A stretch of 64,000 nt of DNA from Xenorhabdus szentirmaii DSM 16338 (GCF_002632585.1 NZ_NIBV01000001.1:1507203-1571202); one strand, 5' to 3'. Shown: positions 26,291 through 37,051, numbered from the stretch's first letter. Made by a program: numbers and translations. The notes: generated by a model not told the origin, from the sequence alone.

Positions 26291-26818
26291 TTATTTTTTA
26301 TCTGGGCAAACCATATTTGGCTGGATGCGGGTTTCATTGGCTTTAGTGGAAATGACAACCGCCAAACCACGGGTGAATTGGCATACGCGGCCCACTTGGG
26401 TGGAGGTGTAGATTTTTGATTTTTCTTTGTATGTCAGGGAAACACCTTCAACCAGAACCTTATCTTTTACCATTGAGCCGGCAGCGGCACCGAGCGCACC
26501 TCCACCAACAGCACCCGCGACCATCCCGGCCTGCGTGCCGGCACCTGTGGTAAAACCTACAATGCCCCCGGCGACAGCGCCAAGGATGGCACCAAATGTT
26601 TGGGCTGCATTTCTATTGCTTTTGTTGTCTACAGCGATTTTGGCCGGGAGAACTGAAATGATGTTAATTGTTTTTGTTTCTTGTTTTCCGTTTAATTGCG
26701 TTGTGTCATAAACATCAGCTGCAAATGCATCAGCGTTGGATTGGCATCCACTGATGATGATTGAAGTGGCTGCAATTGCTGTGAGGCACAATGATTTAAT
26801 TTTCACTTTTTTATCCAT
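26291..26818 (-). CDS. Glycine-zipper outer-membrane lipoprotein (SlyB-like)
   Basis: From the ATG at 26818 (MDKKVKIKSLCLTAIAATS) the product has 175 residues. It carries a lipobox IISGC with the lipidated cysteine near residue 24 and a central glycine zipper: FGAILGAVAGGIVGFTTGAG then AGMVAGAVGGGALGAAAGSM (about 76-118). This is the pattern of SlyB/PcpY-type lipoproteins, which stabilise the outer membrane under stress. Upstream ATG codons would place 25 residues before the signal peptide and are unlikely. It heads an operon with the coiled-coil exported protein. Confidence 0.8.
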   Translation of the reverse strand: MDKKVKIKSLCLTAIAATSIIISGCQSNADAFAADVYDTTQLNGKQETKTINIISVLPAKIAVDNKSNRNAAQTFGAILGAVAGGIVGFTTGAGTQAGMVAGAVGGGALGAAAGSMVKDKVLVEGVSLTYKEKSKIYTSTQVGRVCQFTRGLAVVISTKANETRIQPNMVCPDKK

Positions 26819-26994
26819 AAAACGACAAGAAAAGGTGATAGTGCATTCCTTTATGATAAAAAACAAGATGATATCACTTATTGTTGAGGTCATTTAGGGA
26901 AGGCATTATTTGATTTTTAAATGGAAAATGAAAAGCAGAAGGCGATGGGCAGGAAGATGAGTTAAAGTTCTCCTTCCTGCTTCTTGTTGAAGAT

Positions 26995-28035
26995 TTATTC
27001 TGCTGTCAAAACAATCTTCAGTGCTTTTTCCTGCGCGGCATTACCGAATATTTCATACGCGGTTTCAATTTCACTCAGAGGATAGCGATGAGTGACGAGT
27101 TTTTCGGGGGATATTTTATTGGACTGGATGCTTTTCAGTAACATCGGTGTACTGTTTGTGTTGACCAATCCAGTCGTGATGGTGATGTTTTTGATCCATA
27201 GTTCATCAAGGTGCAATTCAACAGATTTTCCGTGAACACCAACATTAGCAATATGCCCGCCTGCGGTGATGATATCTTGACATATTTTGAACGTTGCCGG
27301 GATACCGACACATTCAATGGCAACATCTACTCCCATGCCTTTGGTGAGCTTCTGAATTTCTTCCACAACGTTTTGGCGGGTTGGGTTGATAATGGTATTG
27401 GCACCAAATTGCTGTGCCATGTGAAGGCGATTATCATCGACATCAATCATGATGATATGTGCCGGAGAATAGAATTGAGATGTCAGTAATGCAGCAAGTC
27501 CGACCGGACCTGCGCCAATCAGGGCGATGGTATCGCCGGGCTGGACTTTTCCATTGATGACACCAATTTCAAACCCGGTAGGTAAAATATCACTGAGCAT
27601 TAATGCGGCTTCTTCATCGATCCCTTCTGGTAAACGATGCAGGCTGCTATCCGCATGGGGTATGCGTACTTTTTCAGCCTGAGTGCCATCGATTTTATGC
27701 CCGAGGATCCAGCCGCCATCTTCACAGTGTGAATAGAGTTGACGCTTACAAGAGTTGCAACTGCCACAAACGGTAATACAAGAAATGATGACCTTATCAC
27801 CTACTTCGACATTACGGACTGCACCCCCGACAGCTTCAACAATTCCGATACCCTCATGGCCGAGTATCCGCCCTTCTTCTACAGTAGGTACGTCCCCTTT
27901 GAGGATATGCAAATCTGTTCCGCAGATGGTGGTTTTAACAATGCGGACAATCGCATCGGTTGATTCAAGGAGTTGGGGTAATGCTTTTTCTTCCCAGCGT
28001 TTCTTGCCTGTGCCGTGATAAACAAGTGCTTTCAT
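26995..28035 (-). CDS. Zinc-dependent alcohol dehydrogenase (MDR superfamily)
   Basis: A 346-residue medium-chain dehydrogenase. The catalytic zinc ligands are in TICGTDLH (Cys38 region) and GHEGIGIVEAVG (His-Glu). The structural zinc cysteines appear in CGSCNSCKRQLYSHC. The Rossmann motif IALIGAGPVGLAALL begins near residue 170, followed by MIDVDDNRL, where the Asp indicates NAD(H) preference. It is most like secondary alcohol or isopropanol dehydrogenases; the substrate is not certain. It is a single gene with its own upstream region and is not part of the E. coli order, so it is accessory. Confidence 0.85.
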   Translation of the reverse strand: MKALVYHGTGKKRWEEKALPQLLESTDAIVRIVKTTICGTDLHILKGDVPTVEEGRILGHEGIGIVEAVGGAVRNVEVGDKVIISCITVCGSCNSCKRQLYSHCEDGGWILGHKIDGTQAEKVRIPHADSSLHRLPEGIDEEAALMLSDILPTGFEIGVINGKVQPGDTIALIGAGPVGLAALLTSQFYSPAHIIMIDVDDNRLHMAQQFGANTIINPTRQNVVEEIQKLTKGMGVDVAIECVGIPATFKICQDIITAGGHIANVGVHGKSVELHLDELWIKNITITTGLVNTNSTPMLLKSIQSNKISPEKLVTHRYPLSEIETAYEIFGNAAQEKALKIVLTAE

Positions 28036-28315
28036 AATCCCCCCTTTTATGGGTTAATTGGTTTTTGCAATGTTAATCTAGTGCGTTATGGCGATTGATT
28101 GAAAAAATGCCTGATTCAAAAAATGTGGGATTTTTAAAGATATTTAGCGATAAAGCTGATCTTTATACGTGTAAAAATAGAGTTATCACATCATTTTCTG
28201 GTTAATTATAGTTCAAAAAACCACCTGCATCGACTGACGGTATTGTCACTGGCCGCAGCAGAACCGAACGACGGATAGGCTGGAGGGAAGCAGCCCCTTG
28301 TGGGGGCTCACCGAT
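28036..28315. other. Intergenic region between adh and plsY
   Basis: About 280 bp. The right part has AGCCCC/GGGGCT (28292-28308), a GC-rich hairpin just beyond the plsY stop that may terminate plsY, though it lacks a T-run. The left part should hold the promoter of the alcohol dehydrogenase gene. Nothing else is seen. Confidence 0.45.
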
Positions 28316-28975
28316 TTAATCGTCTTGTTGTTCCTGCTCTTTGATGGCTTGCATTTTTTCTTTATCTGTCATGTCCTGTTTCTTTTTCAGTTTCTGCCAG
28401 ATACGGCTTTCTTGCCCCCGCCACAGACGTTGGATATTATCGTGATGGCGCATGAGTATCAAACATGACAATATCGCAACAGGTAACGTGAGTTCAGGTT
28501 TGAACCACCAGACGTAAAAAGGGGCGATGAGTGCACTGACGATAGAACCCAATGAAGAGTAACCGCTCAATAGCACTGTCATCAGCCATGTTCCGGTGAT
28601 GAGTCCCATCAAATCCCAACCAATGGCTGCAATGGCGCCGAAGGCCGTTGCAACGCCTTTACCTCCCTTGAAATGGAAGAAAATGGGATAGATATGTCCC
28701 AGACAGGCCGCGATAGCGATAATCCCTAACTCTAGTGGTTCAAGACCCAATCTGTAGGATATCCAGACCGGAATTAATCCTTTCAGGACATCAAAAATCA
28801 GTACCGCTAATGCTGCCCATTTGCCGCCTAAGCGCAGTACATTTGTCGCTCCCGGGTTGCCTGAACCGTGTTGACGGGGATCGGGGAGCTTTGCTAAACG
28901 ACAGATCAATATCGCGCTGGAGATGGAACCAAATAAGTACGCGAAGATGATCATGCTAAGCGCGATTGCACTCAT
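28316..28975 (-). CDS. plsY: Acyl-phosphate glycerol-3-phosphate acyltransferase PlsY
   Basis: A 219-residue inner-membrane protein (E. coli 205) with five predicted membrane segments. Signature loops are visible: [12 protein letters not shown] (about 37-48), [18 protein letters not shown] (about 92-109) and [15 protein letters not shown] near the C-terminus. It makes 1-acyl-sn-glycerol-3-phosphate, the first step of phospholipid synthesis; plsC further right in this window does the second. The extra C-terminal tail is Lys/Glu/Gln-rich. It is divergent from folB, as in E. coli. Confidence 0.97.
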   Translation of the reverse strand: MSAIALSMIIFAYLFGSISSAILICRLAKLPDPRQHGSGNPGATNVLRLGGKWAALAVLIFDVLKGLIPVWISYRLGLEPLELGIIAIAACLGHIYPIFFHFKGGKGVATAFGAIAAIGWDLMGLITGTWLMTVLLSGYSSLGSIVSALIAPFYVWWFKPELTLPVAILSCLILMRHHDNIQRLWRGQESRIWQKLKKKQDMTDKEKMQAIKEQEQQDD

Positions 28976-29085
28976 AAGATATCTCCAATTAAGTAAGTGT
29001 CGTTTTCTTGAGTCTAAGAATGGATAATACGCACATTTCGTCGTAAGTGGTATCTGGTGAACTGAAAAACGGAGAAAAGGTCGTG

Positions 29086-29442
29086 ATGGATATCGTATTT
29101 ATTGAAGAATTAACAGTCATTACCACGATTGGTGTTTATGACTGGGAACAGACAATTAAACAGAAGTTAGTGTTCGATATCGAAATGGGATGGGATAACA
29201 AACGCGCATCTTCCAGTGATAATGTTGAGCACTGTTTGGATTATTCCAAAGTGAGTGAAGCCATCATCAACCATGTGGAAAATCAGTGTTTTGCTTTGGT
29301 TGAAAGAGTGGCTGAAGAAGTGGCCGATATTTTGCTGAATCAATTTCATTCGCCTTGGGTCAGGATTAAAGTCCGTAAACCGGGCGCTGTCGTTCATGCA
29401 AAAAGTGTTGGTGTGGTGATTGAGCGGAGTATAAGCCAATGA
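29086..29442 (+). CDS. folB: Dihydroneopterin aldolase
   Basis: A 118-residue T-fold protein (E. coli 122) with [21 protein letters not shown] at the start (catalytic Glu and Tyr region), [10 protein letters not shown] and [14 protein letters not shown]. It converts 7,8-dihydroneopterin to 6-hydroxymethyl-dihydropterin in folate synthesis; folA is also in this window. The start at 29086 is chosen over an upstream start at 29047 because it follows a GGAGAAAAGG ribosome-binding sequence and matches the family. In E. coli uppP lies between folB and cca; it is absent here. Confidence 0.97.
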   Translation: MDIVFIEELTVITTIGVYDWEQTIKQKLVFDIEMGWDNKRASSSDNVEHCLDYSKVSEAIINHVENQCFALVERVAEEVADILLNQFHSPWVRIKVRKPGAVVHAKSVGVVIERSISQ

Positions 29443-29450
29443 GTTTATTT

Positions 29451-29483
29451 TTAATGACATCATTTTGTTAACGATGTCATTAA
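29451..29483 (+). terminator. Inverted repeat after folB
   Basis: TTAATGACATC (29451-29461) and GATGTCATTAA (29473-29483) form a perfect 11-bp stem just after the folB stop. No T-run follows directly, so it may be an mRNA-stabilising hairpin before the stronger terminator at 29499. Confidence 0.5.
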
Positions 29484-29498
29484 GGCATGAGTTGCGAA

Positions 29499-29534
29499 AA
29501 CACCCCGAATGCTGGATATATTCGGGGTGTTTTG
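29499..29534. terminator. Bidirectional terminator between convergent folB and cca
   Basis: AACACCCCGAAT (29499-29510) and ATTCGGGGTGTT (29520-29531) form a perfect 12-bp stem with T-runs on the plus strand and A-run (29496-29500) for the minus strand. It serves both converging genes. Confidence 0.85.
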
Positions 29535-29559
29535 TTCATTGCCGAATACTTATCTGACA

Positions 29560-30735
29560 TTAATCTGACAAATGCCGTTTCCAGCTTTCAATGGCAATGT
29601 ATCGCTGGCGTTCTAATTCTGTGCGGATCTCCGCGCCCTGAAATCCACGGGCAATGACTTCTTTGACGCTGACCTGGCTGGCAACGGCAAACACGCGGCG
29701 CAAATAATCGCCTTGGGGATAAGCGATATTTTCTGTATCAGTGTGATAACCCCGCTTTTCTGCTTCACTGCAAATGATCAGTTGATCAATGCGTTGTGGT
29801 TTTCGCCAGACATCAATGGCATTGAATAAAGTCAGCAGCGTTTCTGGTGATAATTGTTCTACGGTATGTACCCAGTTATGGTACTGGGTCACGATGATCG
29901 CTAAGTCACGTGCTGTATTGGGAATACGCAGGCGCTGGCACATCTGTTTCACCGGTGCAGCACCAATGTGGTTGCAGAGTGAGGCAAAACGAATATCAAT
30001 ATCGTTGCTCAGTTGTGCTGATTTTTGCAAAACGCTTAAGGAATGAAGGCCGGCATTAAGTTCAGCCTGCTTTTTTTCCTGAAGGGGAATGCTAAACAAG
30101 TCATCGATTTCAGGAAAAAGAACCGCCAACGCACCACAATCACGCAGGACCTGAAAATAAATTTCGGGGGATGGTAAGGCGAGGGCTTTTTCAGTTTCTT
30201 TCCAGACACGCTCTGCTGTTAATGATGACAATTCACCACTCTCTGCGATTGCAGTAATGAGTGCCTGAGTTTCCGGCGCAATTGAAAAACTTAAATGGGC
30301 AAATCGGGCGGCAAAACGAGCCAGTCGCAATACACGCAGAGGATCTTCCGAAAATGCCGGGGAAACATGCCGCAAGATGCGATTTTTGAGATCTGTTGCG
30401 CCATGGTAAGGGTCAATTAAGCCACCATCCGCTGTTTGTGCAATGGCGTTAATGGTCAAATCACGGCGCAGTAGATCTTCTTCCAGGGTCACGTCAGGTG
30501 CTGCATAACAGGTGAAACCGGTATATCCTTTACCGGATTTTCTTTCTGTGCGTGCCAGTGCGTACTCTTCATGCGTTTCAGGGTGCAGGAAAACAGGAAA
30601 ATCTTTCCCAACCTGCTGATACCCTTTTGACAGAAGTTCTTCTGGATTGCCTCCAACGACAACCCAGTCTTTTTCAGTGACGGGAAGGCTCAATAATTGA
30701 TCGCGCACTGCGCCACCAACCAAATAGATTTTCAC
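29560..30735 (-). CDS. cca: CCA-adding tRNA nucleotidyltransferase with a degenerate HD domain
   Basis: A 391-residue class II enzyme (E. coli 412). The nucleotidyltransferase part is intact: [23 protein letters not shown] (catalytic acidic pair in this loop), [10 protein letters not shown] and [16 protein letters not shown]. The C-terminal HD phosphohydrolase domain is altered: E. coli has LCHDLGKG followed by a HHGHGPAG segment, but here the stretch reads [17 protein letters not shown], with the HD pair replaced by NH and about 20 residues missing. A later YHNWVH replaces FHDLIH. So CCA addition is expected but 2',3'-cyclic phosphodiesterase and phosphatase activities are not. The downstream part that contacts tRNA is retained. 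Confidence 0.95.
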   Translation of the reverse strand: MKIYLVGGAVRDQLLSLPVTEKDWVVVGGNPEELLSKGYQQVGKDFPVFLHPETHEEYALARTERKSGKGYTGFTCYAAPDVTLEEDLLRRDLTINAIAQTADGGLIDPYHGATDLKNRILRHVSPAFSEDPLRVLRLARFAARFAHLSFSIAPETQALITAIAESGELSSLTAERVWKETEKALALPSPEIYFQVLRDCGALAVLFPEIDDLFSIPLQEKKQAELNAGLHSLSVLQKSAQLSNDIDIRFASLCNHIGAAPVKQMCQRLRIPNTARDLAIIVTQYHNWVHTVEQLSPETLLTLFNAIDVWRKPQRIDQLIICSEAEKRGYHTDTENIAYPQGDYLRRVFAVASQVSVKEVIARGFQGAEIRTELERQRYIAIESWKRHLSD

Positions 30736-30750
30736 ACTTAATTCCTTAAA

Positions 30751-31374
30751 TCAGCTCATCCAACGATCTTTATTTTTGCGGCGTGGGATGATACGTGGCA
30801 ACAACAGCCCCAAAATCAGGCCAATGCCTGCCACGCCGCCGCCATAGGTAAACCACTGCAAGATAATTTCTCTTTGTCTATCATCCAGTTGTAAATTGGC
30901 GATTTCTACCTTTTTTTCGGCTACCGTCAATTTATTTTGCAGTTGGGCGTTCTCTTTTTTCAGATCATTGATGATTTGATCGCTGTTCGCCACTTTGTTT
31001 TGCAACTCAGCAGTGCGTTTATTCCATTCATCATCAATATTTGTCAGTTTATCGGTCAGCGTTTTAATCTTTTGTTCCATGGCGGGAATACGTTCACGCA
31101 AGCTCGGAATGTCGCTGAGTTCATTTGAGAGTATCCAGCTCGTCCGCCCCTTGTGGTCAATGACCTGCACGAAGCCATTTTTGGCTTTTGGGCTGAGCAG
31201 AGTGACTTCTTCACCTGAATTCAATGAACCAATAATGCGATTTTCAACGCTGGGGCCACTACGAATGTAGGCTGATAGCTCATCAGAAATGTAACGTTTT
31301 TCTTCAGCCTGTGTGGACAGAGGCAGTGAAAGGCCTAGCAAGAGTAAGGTAAATAAATGATGTAGTTTTTTCAT
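30751..31374 (-). CDS. ygiM: SH3-domain membrane protein YgiM (TIGR04211)
   Basis: A 207-residue protein (E. coli 206): signal peptide (1-23), a bacterial SH3 domain (about 27-90, with SDELSAYIRSGPSVENRIIG), a coiled coil (about 95-165) and a C-terminal membrane helix (GGGVAGIGLILGLLLPRIIP) with a short basic tail. It is probably anchored in the inner membrane with the SH3 domain in the periplasm. It lies 15 bp upstream of cca on the same strand, as in E. coli. Role not established. Confidence 0.93.
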   Translation of the reverse strand: MKKLHHLFTLLLLGLSLPLSTQAEEKRYISDELSAYIRSGPSVENRIIGSLNSGEEVTLLSPKAKNGFVQVIDHKGRTSWILSNELSDIPSLRERIPAMEQKIKTLTDKLTNIDDEWNKRTAELQNKVANSDQIINDLKKENAQLQNKLTVAEKKVEIANLQLDDRQREIILQWFTYGGGVAGIGLILGLLLPRIIPRRKNKDRWMS

Positions 31375-31659
31375 TCTCTATTCTGCTGTTTTTTTGTGTG
31401 TGTACCAATCGTAATTCAAACTACTTGGATGATACTAAAGAGTTAAGTTTGCGGGTGCAATCAGTAAACCAGAATGTGGTTGCTCCCAACTGGCCGAATA
31501 CAGCCCTTGTTAGGTTTTTTTTGGCTAAGTAGGTGTGATGATTGTTGAGATAATACCCTAATGTGGTTTACCTTTCTTTTTTTGTGAAATAACGTTTTTG
31601 CGAAATAACGTGTGAACAGAATATAAAAGACACTGTTATAGGAACCGGGGTATAAAAGT
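31375..31659. promoter_or_regulatory. Divergent promoter region of ygiM-cca and ygiF-glnE
   Basis: About 285 bp of non-coding DNA between divergent operons. A short direct repeat (GCGAAATAACGT-like, 31587-31612) precedes ygiF. Promoters for both directions must lie here; I cannot define the boxes. Confidence 0.4.
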
Positions 31660-32619
31660 ATGCTTTCTGTAGAAATTGAGTTGAAACTGGAGGTTAAGCC
31701 TGATGCGATATCGGCAGTTCGCCAACAACTATTTCAGTTTCCTCATCATTACACCTCACTGCAATATTTAACGAATATTTATTTTGAGACGGCAGACAAT
31801 CAATTGCGGCGTTGGGATATGGGGTTGCGTATCCGTGGTTTCGACGGGCAGTATGAAATGACGATGAAAACCGCCGGCAAAGTCATTGGTGGATTGCATC
31901 AGCGGCCTGAATTCAATGTGCCGTTGTCTGAACCGGTATTGGAATTGGCGCAGTTTCCTGCCCACATTTGGCCTGAAAATACAAATCTTGTTCGTTTACA
32001 GTCTCAATTGACGGAATTATTCCGCACGGATTTCACACGTGAAAAATGGCGTGTGAATTACGGACAAAGTGACATTGAGGTTGTGTTGGATCAGGGGGAG
32101 ATCCGTTCTGGCAACCATGCTGATATTTCCCCCATTTGTGAATTTGAGCTGGAGTTGGTTAGCGGTAATGTCAGCGACATTTTGTCATTGGCAACGGAAC
32201 TGGCTACACAGAATGGGTTGCGGTTGGCCAACAAAAGCAAAGCTGCGCGGGGGTATGCACTCGCCCAAGGTTTGGTACAGCAAACAGTGCCATGTGTTTT
32301 AAAGGAACCGGAATGGCAGCAGTCAGTTACCGGACTTTTGTCTGAAATATTAAAGCAGTGGCAAAAGCAGGAAGAAAGCTGGTTGGCGGGGTTGCCTGAG
32401 TCCAAAGCGGCATTGAGCCGGGTGCTGGATTGGGTAAAGCAATTGTCGGAAAAGCAGTCCGGTGGCTTGCCTGAATTGGCTCTGTTGCCCGATTTATTGC
32501 CGGAATTGGCGGAGGCTTTATCCGCTGCCGACGCTGAGTCTGGGAAGTTATGTTACAGCGCCTTGTGGCTACGATGTAAGCTGGCGTTAATGCAGTGTCT
32601 GGTAATGCAGTCCCGATAG
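31660..32619 (+). CDS. ygiF: Inorganic triphosphatase (CYTH domain), CHAD domain eroded
   Basis: A 319-residue protein against 433 in E. coli. The CYTH tunnel domain (1-205) is intact: EIELKLEV carries the ExExK signature, with further acidic and basic strands such as YEMTMKTAGKV and ICEFELELVSG and the C-terminal KSKAARGYALAQG. The CHAD domain that normally follows (about 215 residues, with RVxxRRL-type helices) is replaced by about 100 residues without those motifs; only the end (KLCYSALWLRCKLALMQCLV) recalls the E. coli C-terminus. It hydrolyses tripolyphosphate; polyphosphate binding by CHAD is probably lost. It is upstream of glnE, as in E. coli. Confidence 0.9.
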   Translation: MLSVEIELKLEVKPDAISAVRQQLFQFPHHYTSLQYLTNIYFETADNQLRRWDMGLRIRGFDGQYEMTMKTAGKVIGGLHQRPEFNVPLSEPVLELAQFPAHIWPENTNLVRLQSQLTELFRTDFTREKWRVNYGQSDIEVVLDQGEIRSGNHADISPICEFELELVSGNVSDILSLATELATQNGLRLANKSKAARGYALAQGLVQQTVPCVLKEPEWQQSVTGLLSEILKQWQKQEESWLAGLPESKAALSRVLDWVKQLSEKQSGGLPELALLPDLLPELAEALSAADAESGKLCYSALWLRCKLALMQCLVMQSR

Positions 32620-32643
32620 ACAGTACTTAAGGAAAATTCAGTT

Positions 32644-35514
32644 ATGTTGCCACTTTCATCACCTCTGGTCCGGCAGTTACACGGTATTGTTGCAGATCTT
32701 CCCCCATTGGAAAGTACAGCATTATCTTCATTGCTACATGAGCAATTACCCCATGAGCAATTACTCCATGAACAAGCGGTGCTGTCATTGAGTGATTTTG
32801 TGGCAGAAAATTTATTGTCCCACTCTGCATGGCTGGATGACATCCGTCGGGAACCGCCCGAACCGGAGGAGTGGCAACATTATTCCCTTTGGTTAGAACA
32901 CGCGTTATCTACAGCACATGATGAAACCAGCCTGATGCGGGTTTTACGTCAGTTTCGTCACAGAATACTGGTCAGGATTGCATGGTCGCAGGCATTGCAA
33001 ACCAGCTCGACAGAGCAAACATTGCAGCAACTGAGTATATTGGCTGAAACATTGATTGTGTCGGCGCGTGATTGGCTTTACCAACGCTGTTGTCAGGATT
33101 GGGGAGTCCCCACCAACAGCGAAGGTGTGGCACAATCGTTATTGATTCTGGGAATGGGAAAGCTGGGAGGAGGGGAGCTTAATTTTTCCTCTGATATCGA
33201 CCTTATTTTTGCTTATCCGGAAAATGGTGTGACACAAGGCGGGCGCCGTGAGATGGATAATTCCCAGTTTTTTACCCGATTGGGGCAGAAACTGATTAAG
33301 GTACTGGATCAACAGACGGTTGACGGGTTTGTCTATCGTGTGGACATGAGATTGCGTCCGTTTGGTGATAGCGGGCCGCTGGTATTCAGTTTTTCAGCAC
33401 TGGAAGATTATTATCAGGAACAAGGGCGTGATTGGGAACGTTACGCGCTGGTGAAAGCGCGCATTTTGGGGAATGACGAGCGGGCTTATTCCCAAGAATT
33501 GCATAAAATGTTACGGCCATTTGTTTTTCGCCGCTATATTGATTTCAGTGTGATCCAATCCTTGCGCAATATGAAGGGCATGATTGAGCGGGAAGTCCGG
33601 CGCCGGGGGTTGAAAGACAATATAAAACTGGGGGCGGGGGGGATACGTGAAATTGAATTCATCACTCAGGTTTTTCAGTTGATCCGTGGGGGAAGAGAGC
33701 CAAGCTTGCAATCCCGTTCATTGCTGTTGACATTAAAAGCCATCGAAGCCCTGTCGTTATTACCTTCCGAAGCCGTCGGGCAACTTAAAGAAAGTTATTT
33801 ATTCTTACGTCGACTGGAAAACCTTCTGCAATCCATTCATGACCAACAGACGCAAACCTTACCGAACAATGAGCTGGATCAGGCTCGCCTGTCCTGGGGG
33901 ATGGGGTTTGCCCGCTGGGATGAATTGATGGCTGAAACTGAGCAAAAAATGGCTGCGGTGCGGGCTATTTTCGATCAGTTCATTGGTGATGAGGCTGAGG
34001 AGAATGGTCGGGATGTCAGCCATGTGCCGTTTAAGAGTTTATGGCAGGAGGGGCTGGATCATGATGAGTTAATGAATCTGATCCCCCATCTTAACGAAAG
34101 CATGGCCCAGAGAATGATTGATGTGATTGCTCTGTTTCGGCAAGACATCAGTAAGCGCACTATTGGCCCGAGGGGCCGGGATGTACTTGATCATCTGATG
34201 CCTCGCTTGTTGGCAAAACTTGGGGAGCGGGAAGATGCGAATACTGTTTTGGAGCGGATTATTTCCCTGTTGCTCAGTATTGTCAGCCGGACAACTTATC
34301 TGGAGCTGATACTGGAATCAGAGCAGGTCATGACCCATGTCATTCGTCTGTGTGCCGCTTCTCCCATGATTGCCAGCCAGCTTACCCGCCATCCGCTGCT
34401 GCTGGATGAACTGATTGATCCAAAAGCGTTGTATCAACCATTGCCCATGGAAGCGTATCGCGATGAGCTTTATCAATATCTGCTGCGTATTCCTGAGGAC
34501 GATGAGGAACAATTGCTGGAAGCCTTGCGTCAATTTAAACAGGCACAATTATTGCGGATCGCGGCGGAAGATATCGCCGGCGCATTGCCGGTGATGAAAG
34601 TGAGTGATCATCTGACTTATCTGGCAGAAGCCATTATTGAGGCGGTGGTGCAGCAAGCCTGGAGGCAGATGGTAAAACGCTATGGTACTCCTGAGCATTT
34701 ATCCCAGCGGCAGGGATTGGGTTTTGCCATTATCGGTTACGGTAAACTGGGAGGCTGGGAACTTGGGTATGGTTCAGATTTGGATCTGGTTTTTTTATTG
34801 GATTGCCCGATGGGGGTGATGACCGATGGTCACCGTGCCATTGAAGCCCGCCAATTTTATTTACGCCTTGCCCAGCGCATTATTCATTTATTCAGTATCC
34901 GGACGGCATCGGGAATATTGTATGAGGTTGATGCTCGCTTGCGCCCATCCGGCGCGTCGGGAATGCTGGTCAGCACGCTCGAGGCTTTCGATGATTATCA
35001 GAAAAATGAAGCGTGGACATGGGAGCATCAGGCGTTAACCCGGGCACGCATGGTGTTTGGTGACGAAAAAATGCGTCAGGATTTTGAACGTATCCGCCGT
35101 CAAACGTTGTGTCTTCCCCGTGATCCGGCCGTTTTGCGCCAACAAGTCCGGGAGATGCGGGAAAAGATGTATCAGCATTTAGGCAGCCATCAATCAGATC
35201 AATTTGATATCAAGGCGGATTCAGGGGGGATCACGGATATTGAATTCATCGCACAGTACCAAGTGCTGAGGTATGCCCCTGAAAATGCTGAGCTGACACG
35301 TTGGTCTGATAATGTGCGAATTTTCGAGTTAATGGCCCGTTGCCATATTATGGATGAGCAGGAAGCGATGGCGCTGACGCAGGCTTATATCACTATGCGT
35401 GATGAATTGCATCATCTCGCTTTGCAAGCATTACCTAGCTGTGTCCCGGCTGAATTTTTCGGCCGGCAACAGAGATTGGTGCGTGATAGTTGGCAGAAAT
35501 GGCTGGGGAACTGA
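32644..35514 (+). CDS. glnE: Glutamine synthetase adenylyltransferase/adenylyl-removing enzyme
   Basis: A 956-residue protein (E. coli 946) with two nucleotidyltransferase halves. The N-terminal adenylyl-removing half has [20 protein letters not shown] near residue 177, and the C-terminal adenylyltransferase half has [20 protein letters not shown] near residue 700. It attaches or removes AMP on glutamine synthetase in response to PII and glutamine. It follows ygiF after 24 bp, as in E. coli. Near the N-terminus a 15-bp unit is repeated almost three times (32737-32781), encoding [15 protein letters not shown], an in-frame expansion that the E. coli protein lacks. Confidence 0.98.
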   Translation: MLPLSSPLVRQLHGIVADLPPLESTALSSLLHEQLPHEQLLHEQAVLSLSDFVAENLLSHSAWLDDIRREPPEPEEWQHYSLWLEHALSTAHDETSLMRVLRQFRHRILVRIAWSQALQTSSTEQTLQQLSILAETLIVSARDWLYQRCCQDWGVPTNSEGVAQSLLILGMGKLGGGELNFSSDIDLIFAYPENGVTQGGRREMDNSQFFTRLGQKLIKVLDQQTVDGFVYRVDMRLRPFGDSGPLVFSFSALEDYYQEQGRDWERYALVKARILGNDERAYSQELHKMLRPFVFRRYIDFSVIQSLRNMKGMIEREVRRRGLKDNIKLGAGGIREIEFITQVFQLIRGGREPSLQSRSLLLTLKAIEALSLLPSEAVGQLKESYLFLRRLENLLQSIHDQQTQTLPNNELDQARLSWGMGFARWDELMAETEQKMAAVRAIFDQFIGDEAEENGRDVSHVPFKSLWQEGLDHDELMNLIPHLNESMAQRMIDVIALFRQDISKRTIGPRGRDVLDHLMPRLLAKLGEREDANTVLERIISLLLSIVSRTTYLELILESEQVMTHVIRLCAASPMIASQLTRHPLLLDELIDPKALYQPLPMEAYRDELYQYLLRIPEDDEEQLLEALRQFKQAQLLRIAAEDIAGALPVMKVSDHLTYLAEAIIEAVVQQAWRQMVKRYGTPEHLSQRQGLGFAIIGYGKLGGWELGYGSDLDLVFLLDCPMGVMTDGHRAIEARQFYLRLAQRIIHLFSIRTASGILYEVDARLRPSGASGMLVSTLEAFDDYQKNEAWTWEHQALTRARMVFGDEKMRQDFERIRRQTLCLPRDPAVLRQQVREMREKMYQHLGSHQSDQFDIKADSGGITDIEFIAQYQVLRYAPENAELTRWSDNVRIFELMARCHIMDEQEAMALTQAYITMRDELHHLALQALPSCVPAEFFGRQQRLVRDSWQKWLGN

Positions 35515-35612
35515 TATTGCCAGAATACCTGTTTCTCCTGATGGGGCTTGCTGGTATCTGGTTTGAGTATGGTAATATCCGCAACAATTTATTTTGATAT
35601 TTGGAGCATGGG

Positions 35613-37037
35613 ATGAAAATAATACTCCCTGATTTTCACCGCGCAGGTGTTTTGGTTGTTGGCGATGTGATGTTGGATCGCTATTGGTATGGCCCAACCA
35701 GCCGCATTTCACCGGAAGCGCCGGTTCCTGTGGTTAAGGTTGAAAACATTGAAGAACGTCCGGGGGGAGCGGCTAACGTTGCCATGAATATCGCGTCACT
35801 GGGGGCGAATTCACGTCTGATTGGTCTGACTGGTATTGATGATGCCGCTCGGGCATTGACTGAAAAACTCAGCAATGTGAAAGTCCAATGTGACTTTGTG
35901 CCTGTTCCGACTCATCCAACCATAACGAAATTGCGTGTCCTGTCACGCAATCAACAATTGCTCCGTCTGGACTTTGAAGAAGGTTTCCAGAATGTTGATG
36001 CTCAGCCGATGCTGGATAAAATTCATCAATGCCTTCCACAGGTTGGGGCATTGATTCTGTCAGATTATGCCAAGGGTGCACTCAGTCAGGTTCAGGCAAT
36101 GATTGAACTGGCGAACGATGCCAATGTGCCGGTATTGATTGATCCGAAAGGCAGTGATTTTGAGCGCTACCGTGGCGCAACCTTGCTGACGCCGAATATG
36201 TCAGAATTTGAAGCCGTTGTGGGGCCTTGCAAAGATGATGATGATTTAGTGCAGAAAGGAACCAGACTGGTACAGGATCTGGAATTGAAAGCGTTGCTGA
36301 TAACGCGCTCTGAGCGCGGAATGAGCTTATTGAGGGTGGGATTGCCACCTCTGCATTTACCGACGCAGGCACAAGAGGTTTTTGATGTCACGGGAGCAGG
36401 GGATACCGTGATTGGTGTGCTGGCCGCTGCCATGGCTGCGGGCAAGCCACTGAATGAAGCTTGCTATCTTGCCAATGCGGCGGCAGGTGTTGTCGTCGGT
36501 AAACTCGGAACTTCCACGGTTTCCCCGATAGAATTGGAAAATGCAGTACGCGGACGCGCAGAAACCGGATTCGGCGTGATGAGCGAATCTCAGTTGAAAG
36601 ATGCGGTTGCACAGGCTCGCCAACGTGGTGAACGTATTGTCATGACCAATGGCTGTTTTGATATCCTCCACGCAGGGCATGTTTCATACCTCGCCAATGC
36701 CCGAAAATTAGGCGATCGTTTGATTGTTGCCGTCAATAGTGATGAATCCACTAAACGGCTGAAAGGGGAAACCCGCCCGGTGAATCCACTGGAACAACGC
36801 ATGGTTGTCTTGTCTGCGCTGGAATCTGTGGATTGGGTAGTTGCATTTGAAGAAGATACTCCCCAGCGCTTAATTGCGGGCATTTTACCGGATATTTTAG
36901 TCAAGGGAGGAGATTACACACCGGAAGAGATTGCGGGTAGCGAAGAGGTTTGGGCTGCTGGTGGAGAAGTGAAGGTGCTGAACTTTGAGGATGGTATTTC
37001 AACAACAAATATCATCAAAACGATCCAGCGCCAGTAA
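35613..37037 (+). CDS. hldE: Bifunctional heptose 7-phosphate kinase/heptose 1-phosphate adenylyltransferase
   Basis: A 474-residue protein (E. coli 477). The N-terminal ribokinase-type domain (1-318) shows [37 protein letters not shown] and the ATP-binding [17 protein letters not shown]. The C-terminal cytidylyltransferase-type domain (from about 340) shows [20 protein letters not shown] with the HxGH motif. It makes ADP-heptose for the lipopolysaccharide inner core. The ATG at 35613 follows GGAG with good spacing; an upstream TTG at 35601 is rejected. It lies after glnE, as in E. coli. Confidence 0.98.
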   Translation: MKIILPDFHRAGVLVVGDVMLDRYWYGPTSRISPEAPVPVVKVENIEERPGGAANVAMNIASLGANSRLIGLTGIDDAARALTEKLSNVKVQCDFVPVPTHPTITKLRVLSRNQQLLRLDFEEGFQNVDAQPMLDKIHQCLPQVGALILSDYAKGALSQVQAMIELANDANVPVLIDPKGSDFERYRGATLLTPNMSEFEAVVGPCKDDDDLVQKGTRLVQDLELKALLITRSERGMSLLRVGLPPLHLPTQAQEVFDVTGAGDTVIGVLAAAMAAGKPLNEACYLANAAAGVVVGKLGTSTVSPIELENAVRGRAETGFGVMSESQLKDAVAQARQRGERIVMTNGCFDILHAGHVSYLANARKLGDRLIVAVNSDESTKRLKGETRPVNPLEQRMVVLSALESVDWVVAFEEDTPQRLIAGILPDILVKGGDYTPEEIAGSEEVWAAGGEVKVLNFEDGISTTNIIKTIQRQ

Positions 37038-37051
37038 GTTTTTCGCAATAA

